From: Actinomycetes bacterium
GTDB taxonomy: Bacteria > Actinomycetota > Actinomycetes > Streptosporangiales > Streptosporangiaceae
Direction: 5' to 3'
Assembly (NCBI GenBank): GCA_021793235.1
Contig: JAJYTD010000002.1
Coordinates: 169,656 to 233,655, forward strand
DNA length: 64,000 nucleotides
Of the stretch, positions 55,221 to 63,392 are shown piece by piece. Each line of letters starts with the position of its first letter. Positions within the stretch are counted from its first letter, which is position 1. Below the pieces are notes generated by a model. That model saw only the letters and a program-made list of their open reading frames with translations, was not told the origin of the DNA and ran no database searches. The translations under genes were made by a program, and so were the position numbers.

Positions 55221-57839
55221 TTGTCCAGTCAATCGGGAGCCGGGGCGCGCTGGTTGCGCGGCATCGTCTCCCTGGTCATCGTGGTCGCCGCATTCGGCGC
55301 CGCATGGTTCATCCCGCCGAAGCTGGGGCTCGACCTCAGCGGCGGGACGCAGATCGTCCTGGAGGCCCAGGACAGCGAAGACGGCACAAAAGCCAACGCC
55401 GAGAACACCGACAAGGTCATCGAGGTGCTCCGGCAGCGTATCGACACCCTCGGTGTCAGTGAGGCGACGATGTCGCGGTCGGGCTCTGACCGGATCATCG
55501 TCGAACTTCCGGGAGTGCAGGATCCCACCGAGGCCGCCGGCATCCTCGGCCAGACCGCGCAGTTGACGTTCCACCCGGTCCTGGGGGTGGAGCAGGCCCA
55601 GGGCAGCGGCGTCCAGTTGCCTCCGGGCGACAGCGCCAACGCGCCGGCCGACGAGGCCCGTGCCCCTGCCGACGGCGAGGACTCCGAGGAAAAGGGCTCC
55701 GGCGACGGCTCCGAGGACATGCCGGATCTGTCCGAGGAGGAGCTGCAGGAGATGCTCCAGGGACAGCAGGCACCGGCCGGCCAGCCCGCGGAGAACCCCG
55801 ACGAGGTCGAGCTGACTCTTCCCGATGCGGACGGCAGCCAGTTGCAGCTCGGCGCGCCCGCGATCAAGGGCGACAAGGTGTCCAGCGCCGAGGCGGTGCT
55901 GGATCAGACCACCAACACCCAGTGGCAGGTCAGCGTCTCCTTCCGCGGTGAGGGCAAGGACCAGTGGGCCGAGTTGACCGGCCAGGCCGCCTGCCACCAG
56001 CCGGGCGATCCCAAGCGGCGCGTCGCTATCGTCCTGGACAACCAGATCATCTCATCGCCGCAGGTCTCCGAGGACACCGTGTGCGACGTCGGGCAGAGTG
56101 ACGGCTCGACCGCCATCTCCGGCCAGACGATCACCAAGGAGACCGCGAGCGAACTGGCCGTGCTGATCGAGGGCGGCTCGCTTCCGCTGCCGGTCCAGGA
56201 GATCCAGCGGAACACCGTGGGCCCCACCCTGGGCGAGGACGCGATCAAGGCGAGCTTCCTCGCCGGGGGCATCGGCATCCTGCTCACCGGGCTCTACATC
56301 TGCGTGGCCTACCGCCTTGTCGGCTTCCTCGCCGCGGTGGCCCTGGCCTGCTACACGCTGATCGCCTACGCGGCGCTGGTGGCGCTCGGCGCGACGCTGA
56401 CGCTGCCGGGCCTGGCCGGCTTCGTGCTCGCGATCGGCATGGCGATCGACGCGAACGTGCTGATATTCGAGCGGGCACGAGAGGAGTACCAGCAGCAGGA
56501 GCGGGTCTATGCGGCCAACAAGTCGGCCGGGATGATCGACGCGACCGAGGCCGAGACCGAGCAGGCCGAGGCCGGCGTGCTGTCGCGCCGGCGGCGCCGC
56601 GCGATCCCGCCGAACCTGCAGAAGTCGTTCGTTTCGGGGTCGCAGAAGGCGTGGAGCGCCGTCCTCGACACCAACATCACGACGCTCATCGCGGCGGCGC
56701 TGCTGTTCTTCCTGGCCTCGGGCAATGTGCAGGGCTTCGGTGTGACCCTGGGCCTGGGCACGATCGCGTCGATGGTGTCGGCGCTGGTCATCGCCCGCGT
56801 GTTCGTGGAGTGGGCGGTCCGCCGCAAGGTGATCCGCAAGCACCCGGCGGTCACCGGTATCTCCAAGATCAGCGGGGTCCGCGCCTGGCTGATCAAGCGC
56901 AACCCCGGCCTGATGAAGCGGGGCGGCCTGTGGCTGGGCATCGCCGGCGCGGTCGCCGTGGCCGCGATCGTCGGCATAGTGGTGCGTCCGCCGGACTTCG
57001 GCGTGGAGTTCACCGGCGGCCGGGTCATGGACTTCGCCACCGAGGAGAGCATCAGTGTCACCGATGCCCGACAGGTGATCGCCGACGCCGGTTTCCCCAG
57101 CGCTGTGGTGCAGGAGTCCGGTGACGGCGACATCTCGGTCCGTACGGGCCCGATCACCGACGCCGAGGCCCAGGAGATCCAGGACACGCTCAGTTCGCAG
57201 GCCGACGGCGCCGAGCGGATAGCCGACGAGAAGATCGGCCCGAGCATGGGCGACGAGCTGCGGAACAAGGCGCTGATGGCGCTGATGGCGGCGCTGATCC
57301 TGCAGATGGTCTATCTCGCGTGGCGGTTCCGCTGGTCGTTCGGCCTGTCGACGATGCTTGCCCTGGCGTTCGACATCGTCTTGGTGATCGGTTTGTTCTG
57401 CTGGCTGGGCAAACCGATCGACGGGGTGTTCCTGGCGGCGATCCTCAGTGTCATCGGGTTCTCGGTGAACGACTCGGTCGTGGTGTTCGACCGGGTCCGT
57501 GATGAGTGGGCGCGCGACACCGAGTCGACGTTCTCCGAAATCACCAACCGGGCGATCCTGCACACGCTGCCGCGTACGGTGAACACCACTATCGGCGGTG
57601 TCTTCATCCTGGCGACACTCGCGATCTTCGGTGGGTCGTCACTGACGGACTTCTCCATCGCGATGCTGGTGGGCTTGGTCTCCGGCGTGTTCTCCACGGT
57701 CTTTGTGGGTTCGCCGCTGGCGATCTGGCTGCAGAAGTGGGACAAGACCGCGCCGCCGCACGTGATCAAGGAGCAGAAGACCAAGCAGCGCAAGGAGATG
57801 CGCACCGCCCGGGAGCAGAGCGACGGCGCCGTCGTCTGA
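55221..57839 (+). CDS. Fused SecDF protein translocase subunit
   Basis: Proton-driven accessory membrane protein that pulls exported proteins through SecYEG; 872 residues, SecD and SecF in one chain. The SecD half starts with a span (GIVSLVIVVAAFGAAWFIPP) and the motif LGLDLSGGTQIVLEAQD. A large extracellular domain follows, containing an acidic low-complexity insertion (about residues 135-210), then spans with GIGILLTGLYICVAYRLVGF. The SecF half has FGVEFTGGRVMDFAT and FSVNDSVVVFDRVRDEWARD. The TTG start has GAGAGG eight bases upstream. Such fusions often coexist with a separate secD-secF pair in Streptomyces and relatives. Confidence 0.9.
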   Translation: MSSQSGAGARWLRGIVSLVIVVAAFGAAWFIPPKLGLDLSGGTQIVLEAQDSEDGTKANAENTDKVIEVLRQRIDTLGVSEATMSRSGSDRIIVELPGVQDPTEAAGILGQTAQLTFHPVLGVEQAQGSGVQLPPGDSANAPADEARAPADGEDSEEKGSGDGSEDMPDLSEEELQEMLQGQQAPAGQPAENPDEVELTLPDADGSQLQLGAPAIKGDKVSSAEAVLDQTTNTQWQVSVSFRGEGKDQWAELTGQAACHQPGDPKRRVAIVLDNQIISSPQVSEDTVCDVGQSDGSTAISGQTITKETASELAVLIEGGSLPLPVQEIQRNTVGPTLGEDAIKASFLAGGIGILLTGLYICVAYRLVGFLAAVALACYTLIAYAALVALGATLTLPGLAGFVLAIGMAIDANVLIFERAREEYQQQERVYAANKSAGMIDATEAETEQAEAGVLSRRRRRAIPPNLQKSFVSGSQKAWSAVLDTNITTLIAAALLFFLASGNVQGFGVTLGLGTIASMVSALVIARVFVEWAVRRKVIRKHPAVTGISKISGVRAWLIKRNPGLMKRGGLWLGIAGAVAVAAIVGIVVRPPDFGVEFTGGRVMDFATEESISVTDARQVIADAGFPSAVVQESGDGDISVRTGPITDAEAQEIQDTLSSQADGAERIADEKIGPSMGDELRNKALMALMAALILQMVYLAWRFRWSFGLSTMLALAFDIVLVIGLFCWLGKPIDGVFLAAILSVIGFSVNDSVVVFDRVRDEWARDTESTFSEITNRAILHTLPRTVNTTIGGVFILATLAIFGGSSLTDFSIAMLVGLVSGVFSTVFVGSPLAIWLQKWDKTAPPHVIKEQKTKQRKEMRTAREQSDGAVV

Positions 57840-57871
57840 CCGGGGCCGCGCCGCACTCCGGGAGCGGCCGG

Positions 57872-57916
57872 GAAACGGGCGCCTTCGATGGGATGCCCAT
57901 CGAAGGCGCCCGTTTC
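57872..57916. terminator. Convergent terminator, 21-bp perfect stem
   Basis: gaaacgggcgccttcgatggg and its exact complement flank the 3-base loop atg, between the convergent secDF and rsmI genes. Confidence 0.85.
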
Positions 57917-57930
57917 GTCGCGAGGTGTGC

Positions 57931-58782
57931 TCACCGGTGGACGGCGTCGTAGACCTCCCGCTTGGGCAGTCCGCGTTCTTTGGCGATCTGGTGGATCGCC
58001 TGCTTGCGGGCGACCCCTTCGGCTTCGCGGTCGGCGACGGCGGCGGCCAGGTCCGCGGGGTCGCGGCTGACCGGCGCCGGGTCGGCTCCGGCGACGACGA
58101 CGGTGATCTCGCCGCGTACTTCTCCGCGCGCCCATTCGGCGAGTTCGGCCAGGGGCGCGCGCCGCACTTCCTCGTGTGTCTTGGTGAGTTCCCGGCAGAC
58201 CGCGGCCCGCCGCTTCGGCCCGAACGCCTCGGCCATGGCGGCCAGGGTCGCGGCGAGCCGGTGCGGGCTCTCGAAGAACACCATGGTGCGGCGCTCTGCG
58301 GCCAGTTCGGCCAGGCGCCCGGCGGTCCCCTTGCGCGGTGGGAACCCCTCGAAGCAGAACCGGTCGGTCGGCAGCCCGGAGAGCACCAGTGCCGTGGTGA
58401 CCGCAGAGGGGCCGGGGACGGCGGTGACGCGCACACCGGCCTCGACGCAGGCTGTCACCAGCCGGTAGCCAGGATCGGACACTCCGGGCATTCCGGCGTC
58501 GGTGACCACGAGAACGTCGTGGCCCGCGCGCAGGTCGCTGAGGAGCTCCTCGGCTCGGCGGCTCTCATTGGCGTCGTAGTAGGAGACGATACGTGCGCCG
58601 GTCTGCCCGCCGAGTCGGATTCCCGCTCGGGCCGCGAACCGCCGCAATCGGCGGGTATCCTCTGCCGCGATGATCGCGGCGCCCTCCAGTGCCCGCAGCA
58701 GCCGGGGCGGCGCGTCGTCGCGGTGCCCGATGGGGAGTCCGGCCAGCGTCAGCGTTCCGGTGTTTCCGGCTTCTGGAGTCAA
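57931..58782 (-). CDS. rsmI: 16S rRNA (cytidine1402-2'-O)-methyltransferase
   Basis: SAM-dependent methylation of C1402 in the decoding centre; 283 residues of the tetrapyrrole-methylase fold. Motifs: GTLTLAGLPIGHRDDAPPRL, IIAAEDTRRLRRF, VLVVTDAGMPGVSDPGYRL, VTAVPGPSAVTTALVLSGLP, FCFEGFPPRKG and TMVFFESPHRL. The C-terminal REAEGVARKQAIHQIAKERG is the usual tail helix. A TTG start is inferred, with GGGTGG close upstream and no in-frame ATG. It is divergent from pmt, as in M. tuberculosis. Confidence 0.94.
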   Translation of the reverse strand: MTPEAGNTGTLTLAGLPIGHRDDAPPRLLRALEGAAIIAAEDTRRLRRFAARAGIRLGGQTGARIVSYYDANESRRAEELLSDLRAGHDVLVVTDAGMPGVSDPGYRLVTACVEAGVRVTAVPGPSAVTTALVLSGLPTDRFCFEGFPPRKGTAGRLAELAAERRTMVFFESPHRLAATLAAMAEAFGPKRRAAVCRELTKTHEEVRRAPLAELAEWARGEVRGEITVVVAGADPAPVSRDPADLAAAVADREAEGVARKQAIHQIAKERGLPKREVYDAVHR

Positions 58783-58876
58783 ATTCCACCCGTTCTTTAG
58801 GCGCTACGGTTGGCTGTACCCTCGCCCGCCCCGGTGGGTGCCACCATCCATCTTCGACCCAACTCTAAGAGCCGAG

Positions 58877-60508
58877 ATGACTACCACAGCAGCGCCCAAC
58901 GCCACTGGACCGTTCTCTGCCTCCGTGGCGTCCGCTCGTTCGCGGCTGGTGCCGCCGATGCCTCGGCCCGCGTGGGCGGGGTGGGTCGGTGCGGTGCTGG
59001 TGGCGCTTTTCGCCGGGGTCCTGCGGTTCATCCGGCTCGGGCACCCGCCGGGCATCTATTTCGACGAGACCTACTACGCGAAGAACGCGTTCTCTCTGTG
59101 GGAGTTCGGCTACGAGCACCAGACCCTGGAGAACGCCGACACTCTGCTGGCCCGGGGCGACCAGGCCATCTGGAGCGGGGGCGCCGATTTCGTCGTGCAC
59201 CCGCCCCTCGCCAAATGGGTGATCGCGCTCGGCGACTGGGTGTGGGGGCTGCTGCCCTTCGGCGCCTCCGTGTCCCCCACGGGGTGGCGGGTGGCCGCGG
59301 CGGTGTTCGGCGCCCTGTCCGTGCTGATCATGGTGCGGATCGCGCTGCGGATGACACGGTCGTGGCTGCTCGGCTGCACAGCGGGGCTGATCCTGGCGCT
59401 GGACGGGCTGCACTTCACGCTGAGCCGGATCGCCATGGTGGACATGTTCTTGGCGTTTTGGATCCTGGCGGGATTCGGCTGCCTGGTGATCGACCGGGAC
59501 CGGGCACGGGCGCGATTGTCCGCGCTGACCGATGATGGAGCCGCGGCGGCCGGGTGGCTCGGAATGCGCTGGTGGCGCATTGCCGCCGGGCTCTGCCTGG
59601 GGCTGGCGGTGGGGACCAAGTGGTCGGCCCTCTTCTACCTCGCCGCGTTCGGGCTGATGACGGTGGCCTGGGACTACGGTGCCCGCCGCAGCGCCGGGCA
59701 GCAGCGCGCGGTGGGCCGCTGGTTCCTGTTCGACGCGGTGCCGGCGTTCGTGCAGACCGTGGTGGTGGCCGCGGTTGCCTACCTGGCGACGTGGAGCGGC
59801 TGGTTGGTGACCTCGGGCGGCTATGGCCGGCAGTGGGCGGCCGAGCAGGGGTTCGGCGCGTCGACCGGGCTCCCCGGATGGATCCTCGGCCCGCTGAACG
59901 CGCTGTTCAGCCTGGCGCACTATCACGTGCAGATGCTGACGTTCCACAACGGCCTTTCCAAGCCGCACGACTACGCGTCCCGGCCGTGGGAGTGGCTCAT
60001 CATGCGGACGCCGGTGGCGTTCTACTACGAGGGCGAAGAGACCACCTGCGGTGCCGCGAAATGCTCCAGCACAATTCTGAACCTCGGCACTCCGGCCGTG
60101 TGGTGGCTCAGCATTCTCGCGCTGCTGGTGATGTTCGGCTGGTGGGTGACCTACCGGGATTGGCGTGCGGGCGCTGTGCTGCTGGGCTTTTCGGCCGGGT
60201 TGCTGCCCTGGTTCGCCTTTCCCGAGCGGACGATGTTCGTCTTCTACGCGCTGCCGATGCTGCCGTTCCTGGTACTGGCGATCGTTCTGGCCCTGGGGCT
60301 GGCCATGGGCCCTGCGGGAGGCGGCCCCGGCTATTCTCCCTGGCGCAGGGTCCTGGGCGGCATGGTCTACGGAGTGGTGGTGCTGCTGATCGTCGCGAAC
60401 TTCACCTACATCTATCCGATTCTGAGCGCCGAGACGATCCCCTATGAGTCGTGGGCCGACCGCATGTGGTTCCGGACCTGGATCTATGGCAACGGCGGGC
60501 CGGAGTGA
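58877..60508 (+). CDS. pmt: Dolichyl-phosphate-mannose--protein O-mannosyltransferase
   Basis: GT39 membrane enzyme that transfers mannose from polyprenyl-phosphate-mannose to secreted proteins; 543 residues with about eleven spans. After the first span comes FIRLGHPPGIYFDETYYAKN, with the catalytic Asp-Glu pair. VHPPLAKWVIALGDWVWG follows, then GLHFTLSRIAMVDMFLAFWI, TKWSALFYLAAFGLM and the extracellular-loop RPWEWLIMRTPVAFYYEG. The ATG (MTTTAAPNATG) follows a weak GAG. The rsmI-pmt divergent pair is conserved in actinobacteria. Confidence 0.95.
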   Translation: MTTTAAPNATGPFSASVASARSRLVPPMPRPAWAGWVGAVLVALFAGVLRFIRLGHPPGIYFDETYYAKNAFSLWEFGYEHQTLENADTLLARGDQAIWSGGADFVVHPPLAKWVIALGDWVWGLLPFGASVSPTGWRVAAAVFGALSVLIMVRIALRMTRSWLLGCTAGLILALDGLHFTLSRIAMVDMFLAFWILAGFGCLVIDRDRARARLSALTDDGAAAAGWLGMRWWRIAAGLCLGLAVGTKWSALFYLAAFGLMTVAWDYGARRSAGQQRAVGRWFLFDAVPAFVQTVVVAAVAYLATWSGWLVTSGGYGRQWAAEQGFGASTGLPGWILGPLNALFSLAHYHVQMLTFHNGLSKPHDYASRPWEWLIMRTPVAFYYEGEETTCGAAKCSSTILNLGTPAVWWLSILALLVMFGWWVTYRDWRAGAVLLGFSAGLLPWFAFPERTMFVFYALPMLPFLVLAIVLALGLAMGPAGGGPGYSPWRRVLGGMVYGVVVLLIVANFTYIYPILSAETIPYESWADRMWFRTWIYGNGGPE

Positions 60509-60819
60509 GCCTGCCCGGGACCCTCACCCTTCCCAATGGGCGGCCGCTAGTCCTCCCGTACCGAAAAATCAACCGGAACACCACGTCGGAATGACTGTTC
60601 CTTAGCGTTGTTTTTCATCCTGGGAAGTCTCGGCAACGTCCGTATACGGCTGGTAGTGTCATGCATCGGTTGCGGCTGTAGTTTCCAATGGATGCCTGGG
60701 GCGCCTCGCGGAACTTCACGTGGGCGCTCGCCGTTTGGGCACAACTCCCGGGGGATGAGCGCTCAGCAACCCGGGACCAGCAGGGTGCGGTCCCGTTGTA
60801 GTCCCCAAAGGGAGAGCAG
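60509..60819 (+). promoter_or_regulatory. Long upstream region of the cold-shock gene
   Basis: This 311-bp gap after pmt contains no visible gene. It ends with gtagtccccaaagggagagcag, which includes AAGGGAG as the ribosome site. Paired tracts such as gcgctcgccgtttgggca suggest structured RNA. A long structured leader is common for cold-shock genes, but I cannot define its start. Confidence 0.4.
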
Positions 60820-61023
60820 ATGGCTCAGGGCACCGTGAAGTGGTTCAACTCTGAGAAGGGTTTCGGGTTCATCGCTGTTGAAGGCGGCGGCCCGGACGTG
60901 TTCGTTCACTACTCGGCGATCGCGGGTACCGGCTTCCGGAACCTGGAAGAGGACCAGTCGGTCGAGTTCGAGATCACCCAGGGCCCCAAGGGCCCTCAGG
61001 CGTCCAACGTGCGTGCGCTCTGA
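60820..61023 (+). CDS. Cold-shock protein (CspA family)
   Basis: RNA chaperone of 67 residues, a single cold-shock domain. RNP1 is [11 protein letters not shown] and RNP2 is DVFVHYSAI; the start [18 protein letters not shown] is that of the major actinobacterial Csp. The C-terminus, [13 protein letters not shown], is also conserved. AAGGGAG precedes the ATG, and a strong terminator follows. Confidence 0.96.
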   Translation: MAQGTVKWFNSEKGFGFIAVEGGGPDVFVHYSAIAGTGFRNLEEDQSVEFEITQGPKGPQASNVRAL

Positions 61024-61044
61024 CGACACCTGATTCGTTTCTCG

Positions 61045-61082
61045 GCCCTTCGCTCGTCTCCGGGCGAAGGGCTGTTCTTTTC
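61045..61082 (+). terminator. Intrinsic terminator of the cold-shock gene
   Basis: A 9-bp stem (gcccttcgc with gcgaagggc) followed by tgttcttttc, one of the few U-rich, canonical terminators in the window. Confidence 0.85.
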
Positions 61083-61102
61083 CCGGTCGGTTTCGGCGCG
61101 GA

Positions 61103-62020
61103 TCAGTCCTCTGCTCCAGCCCGGCTCGGCTGGCTCTCGCTTTGCCGCACGGTTCCGCCGAGCTCCCTGACCTGCTTACTGAGCGCGGCCACCTGGTCGG
61201 TGAGGGCGTTGAGCTGTGTCATCACGGCCTCGTGCTGACGCAGTTCGAGTTCTTGGTCCTCTTCCCAGCGCTCCTCGCTGACTTCCTGCTCCATCGTGGC
61301 GACGATGACACCGATGATCAGGTTGAGCACGATAAAGGCGCTGACCACGATGAAGACGACGAAGAAGATCCAGGCGTAGGGCGCGTCGGCGATGACCGCA
61401 TCGGAGATGTCCGGCCAGTTCTCCGTGGTCAGCAGCATGAACAGGGTGTAGAGCGTGATCCCGAGATCGCCGAAGTACTCCGGAGCGATGTCCTCGAACA
61501 GCTTCTCCCCCATCACTGCCGACGTGTACATGATCACGAACAGCAGCAGGATGACCGTTCCAAGGCCGGGAACCGAGCGGAACAGCGCCGAGACGATCTG
61601 CCGCATCTGGGGGATGACGCTGATGAGCCGGAGCAGCCGCAGGACGCGCAGCAGTCGCAGTACGGAGAAGCTTTCGGAGGTGGGGATGACGGCGGTGCCG
61701 ACCACCACCAGGTCGAACCAGTTCCATGGTCGGCGGAAGAAGGCCCAGCCGTGGGCATAGATCTTGAGTGCCAGTTCGATGACGAAGAAAGTGACGAACG
61801 CGTGCTCGGCCATCTGGAAGTAGGGCGCGGCCCAGGAAAACCGGTCATCGTAGGTCTCCAGACCTAGGGAGATGCCGTTGAGCACGATCACCAGGATGAT
61901 CGTGTTCTGGAACCACTTCGCCTCAACGGCCCGTGCAATCCGAGCGCGCAGCGTGCCTTTCGTCACCGAACCCCCTTGCTGCACGACTGCCGTAGCCAGC
62001 GTTTCGTGAACCGGTTCCAT
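61103..62020 (-). CDS. Voltage-gated cation channel (single-domain, NavBac-like)
   Basis: Ion transport protein of 305 residues that would work as a tetramer. Six spans are visible, S1 at NTIILVIVLNGISLGLE. The S4 voltage sensor SVLRLLRVLRLLRLISVI has Arg at every third position. The pore helix and filter region is YTLFMLLTTENWPDI, in which TTENW aligns with the TLESW filter of bacterial sodium channels. A C-terminal coiled coil (about 235-295, QLNALTDQVAALSKQVREL) fits tetramer assembly. AGAGG lies seven bases before the ATG. Ion selectivity is uncertain. It is divergent from tatB. Confidence 0.9.
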   Translation of the reverse strand: MEPVHETLATAVVQQGGSVTKGTLRARIARAVEAKWFQNTIILVIVLNGISLGLETYDDRFSWAAPYFQMAEHAFVTFFVIELALKIYAHGWAFFRRPWNWFDLVVVGTAVIPTSESFSVLRLLRVLRLLRLISVIPQMRQIVSALFRSVPGLGTVILLLFVIMYTSAVMGEKLFEDIAPEYFGDLGITLYTLFMLLTTENWPDISDAVIADAPYAWIFFVVFIVVSAFIVLNLIIGVIVATMEQEVSEERWEEDQELELRQHEAVMTQLNALTDQVAALSKQVRELGGTVRQSESQPSRAGAED

Positions 62021-62140
62021 ACCCTAACCTCTGCACCGTGAGCGGCATCGAGGCGACCACCTCTGTCGGCGCACCGGGTAGGAGCGGGTTAACCTGCTAT
62101 AAGTCCGAACGAGCACGGCGGACCGTCGAAAGGACCGGGC

Positions 62141-62458
62141 ATGTTCAACATTGGGGGGGCCGAGTTCGTCATTCTCGGTGTGCTCGCACTCCTGATCTTC
62201 GGCCCGGATCAGTTGCCGAAGGCGGCTGCCCAGGCCGGTCGGGTGCTCCGGCAGCTCAGAACCATGGCCGACAGCGCGAAGAACGACATCCGGCAGGGCC
62301 TGGGGCCGGAGTTCAAGGACTTCGACGTACAGGACCTCAACCCGAGGCGCTTTGTACAGAAGCACTTCTGGGATGACGAGGAGGACCGGACCGCCAAGCG
62401 TCGGCCGGGCTCCCAGCTCAACGGCAAGCGTCCGCCCTTCGACAGCGAAGCGACCTGA
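62141..62458 (+). CDS. tatB: Twin-arginine translocase subunit TatB
   Basis: Part of the Tat receptor for folded, cofactor-bearing proteins; 105 residues. The N-terminal membrane helix and hinge FNIGGAEFVILGVLALLIFG then PDQLPKAAAQAGRVLRQL, including the conserved FGP-LP hinge, are typical of TatB, and the amphipathic helix and charged C-terminal tail follow. The Glu in the first helix favours TatB over TatA. GAAAGG precedes the ATG. No tatA or tatC is in the window. Confidence 0.85.
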   Translation: MFNIGGAEFVILGVLALLIFGPDQLPKAAAQAGRVLRQLRTMADSAKNDIRQGLGPEFKDFDVQDLNPRRFVQKHFWDDEEDRTAKRRPGSQLNGKRPPFDSEAT

Positions 62459-62491
62459 CCCGAGCGCCCGAGCGGGTGGCGCGGAATGCCT

Positions 62492-63052
62492 TCAGCCGAA
62501 CATCAGTACCAGGAACAGGCCCAGGACCAGGAGTACCACCGATCCCACGATGATCGCTGGGGAACCGACGGTCGCGATGAGAAATTCGGCCGTGAGTGTT
62601 CCGGCCACGGCCGCCGCAGGCCACGGCCACCGCGGAGAGGGCTCCCAGGAGTTGCGCTGCTCCCGGTAGAGCGCCACTAGCGCGGCGAGAGCGATCACCG
62701 CCCAGAACACCACGTGGGCTGATGCGCGGGTACCCGGCGAAACGTAGTCGGCCGATCCGCCGATGACCATGGTGCACATCACTGTGACAGTGATCAGCCG
62801 CCAGTGGCCGCGGTCCCGCGGTGCCGGGATGGATTTGCGCCGCGCCGGGACCTCCCTGCGGAACGGCTCCCCGGCCGCGGGGGCGGGGTCCTCCGTTGGT
62901 CGCGCTTCAGCCGGGGGATGTGCCGGCTCGGGGTAGTGGTACCCGCCGGGTGCCTGCTCGCCCACGGGATATTCCCGGCCTTCCGGGGCCGGTGGATCTT
63001 GGGGACGTGGTTCCTCGGGGAGATCGGGCACGGTGCACGGCGCCCCTCTCAT
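62492..63052 (-). CDS. Hypothetical membrane protein
   Basis: 186 residues, not recognised. The first ~80 residues are Pro/Glu-rich and cytoplasmic (EEPRPQDPPAPEGREYP). About four membrane spans follow (AHVVFWAVIALAALVALY; AAAVAGTLTAEFLIATV; AIIVGSVVLLVLGLFLVLMF). It converges on tatB with 33 bases between stops. A GTG at 63031 is an alternative start. A small membrane-stress or division role is possible but there is no evidence. Confidence 0.7.
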   Translation of the reverse strand: MRGAPCTVPDLPEEPRPQDPPAPEGREYPVGEQAPGGYHYPEPAHPPAEARPTEDPAPAAGEPFRREVPARRKSIPAPRDRGHWRLITVTVMCTMVIGGSADYVSPGTRASAHVVFWAVIALAALVALYREQRNSWEPSPRWPWPAAAVAGTLTAEFLIATVGSPAIIVGSVVLLVLGLFLVLMFG

Positions 63053-63109
63053 CTTGGCAGGGTTTACACCGAGCTCTACCCGTTCACCCGTAGCCAGAAT
63101 CCTGAGGCG

Positions 63110-63155
63110 GTGAGGCCGGGTTCTGGACCGTGCACGGTCCAGAACCCGGCCTCAC
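63110..63155. repeat. Perfect 46-bp palindrome
   Basis: gtgaggccgggttctggaccgtg (23 bases, given here in parts as gtgaggccgggttc and tggaccgtg) is followed immediately by its exact complement. It lies in the gap between the hypothetical membrane protein and the 38-residue peptide gene, and can form a 21-bp stem with a TGCA loop. Confidence 0.8.
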
Positions 63156-63275
63156 TATCGTGCTGCCATCTATGGTGGCAATCTGTTTCCACTGGTCACC
63201 GCAGTGACATACCGTGCGAACCCGGCTAAGGGCGGGAGCGCACGCCAGGTCGGCTCAGCGACCGCATTGGACTGT

Positions 63276-63392
63276 CTACTGCCAGGTCCAGTGCTGGGTA
63301 GTGAAAGTAGCGTCGTCCGCGGCAGCGGGTATGGTCGCCCCGGTGACCGCGGCGATCGCAATGGCCACTACCGCGCAGATTCTCTTGAGCAC
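63276..63392 (-). CDS. Very small secreted peptide (38 residues)
   Basis: A 38-codon gene with a GTG start and an excellent GGAAGG site six bases upstream. The product begins MLKRICAVVAIAIAAVTG and continues ATIPAAA, a complete signal peptide: basic end, hydrophobic core and an AAA cleavage region. The mature peptide would be only about 13 residues, starting DDATFT and ending QHWTWQ, rich in aromatic residues. No known family. It may be an extracellular signal or a cell-wall peptide. It stands alone after the 46-bp palindrome, with an AT-rich stretch upstream. Confidence 0.55.
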   Translation of the reverse strand: MLKRICAVVAIAIAAVTGATIPAAADDATFTTQHWTWQ

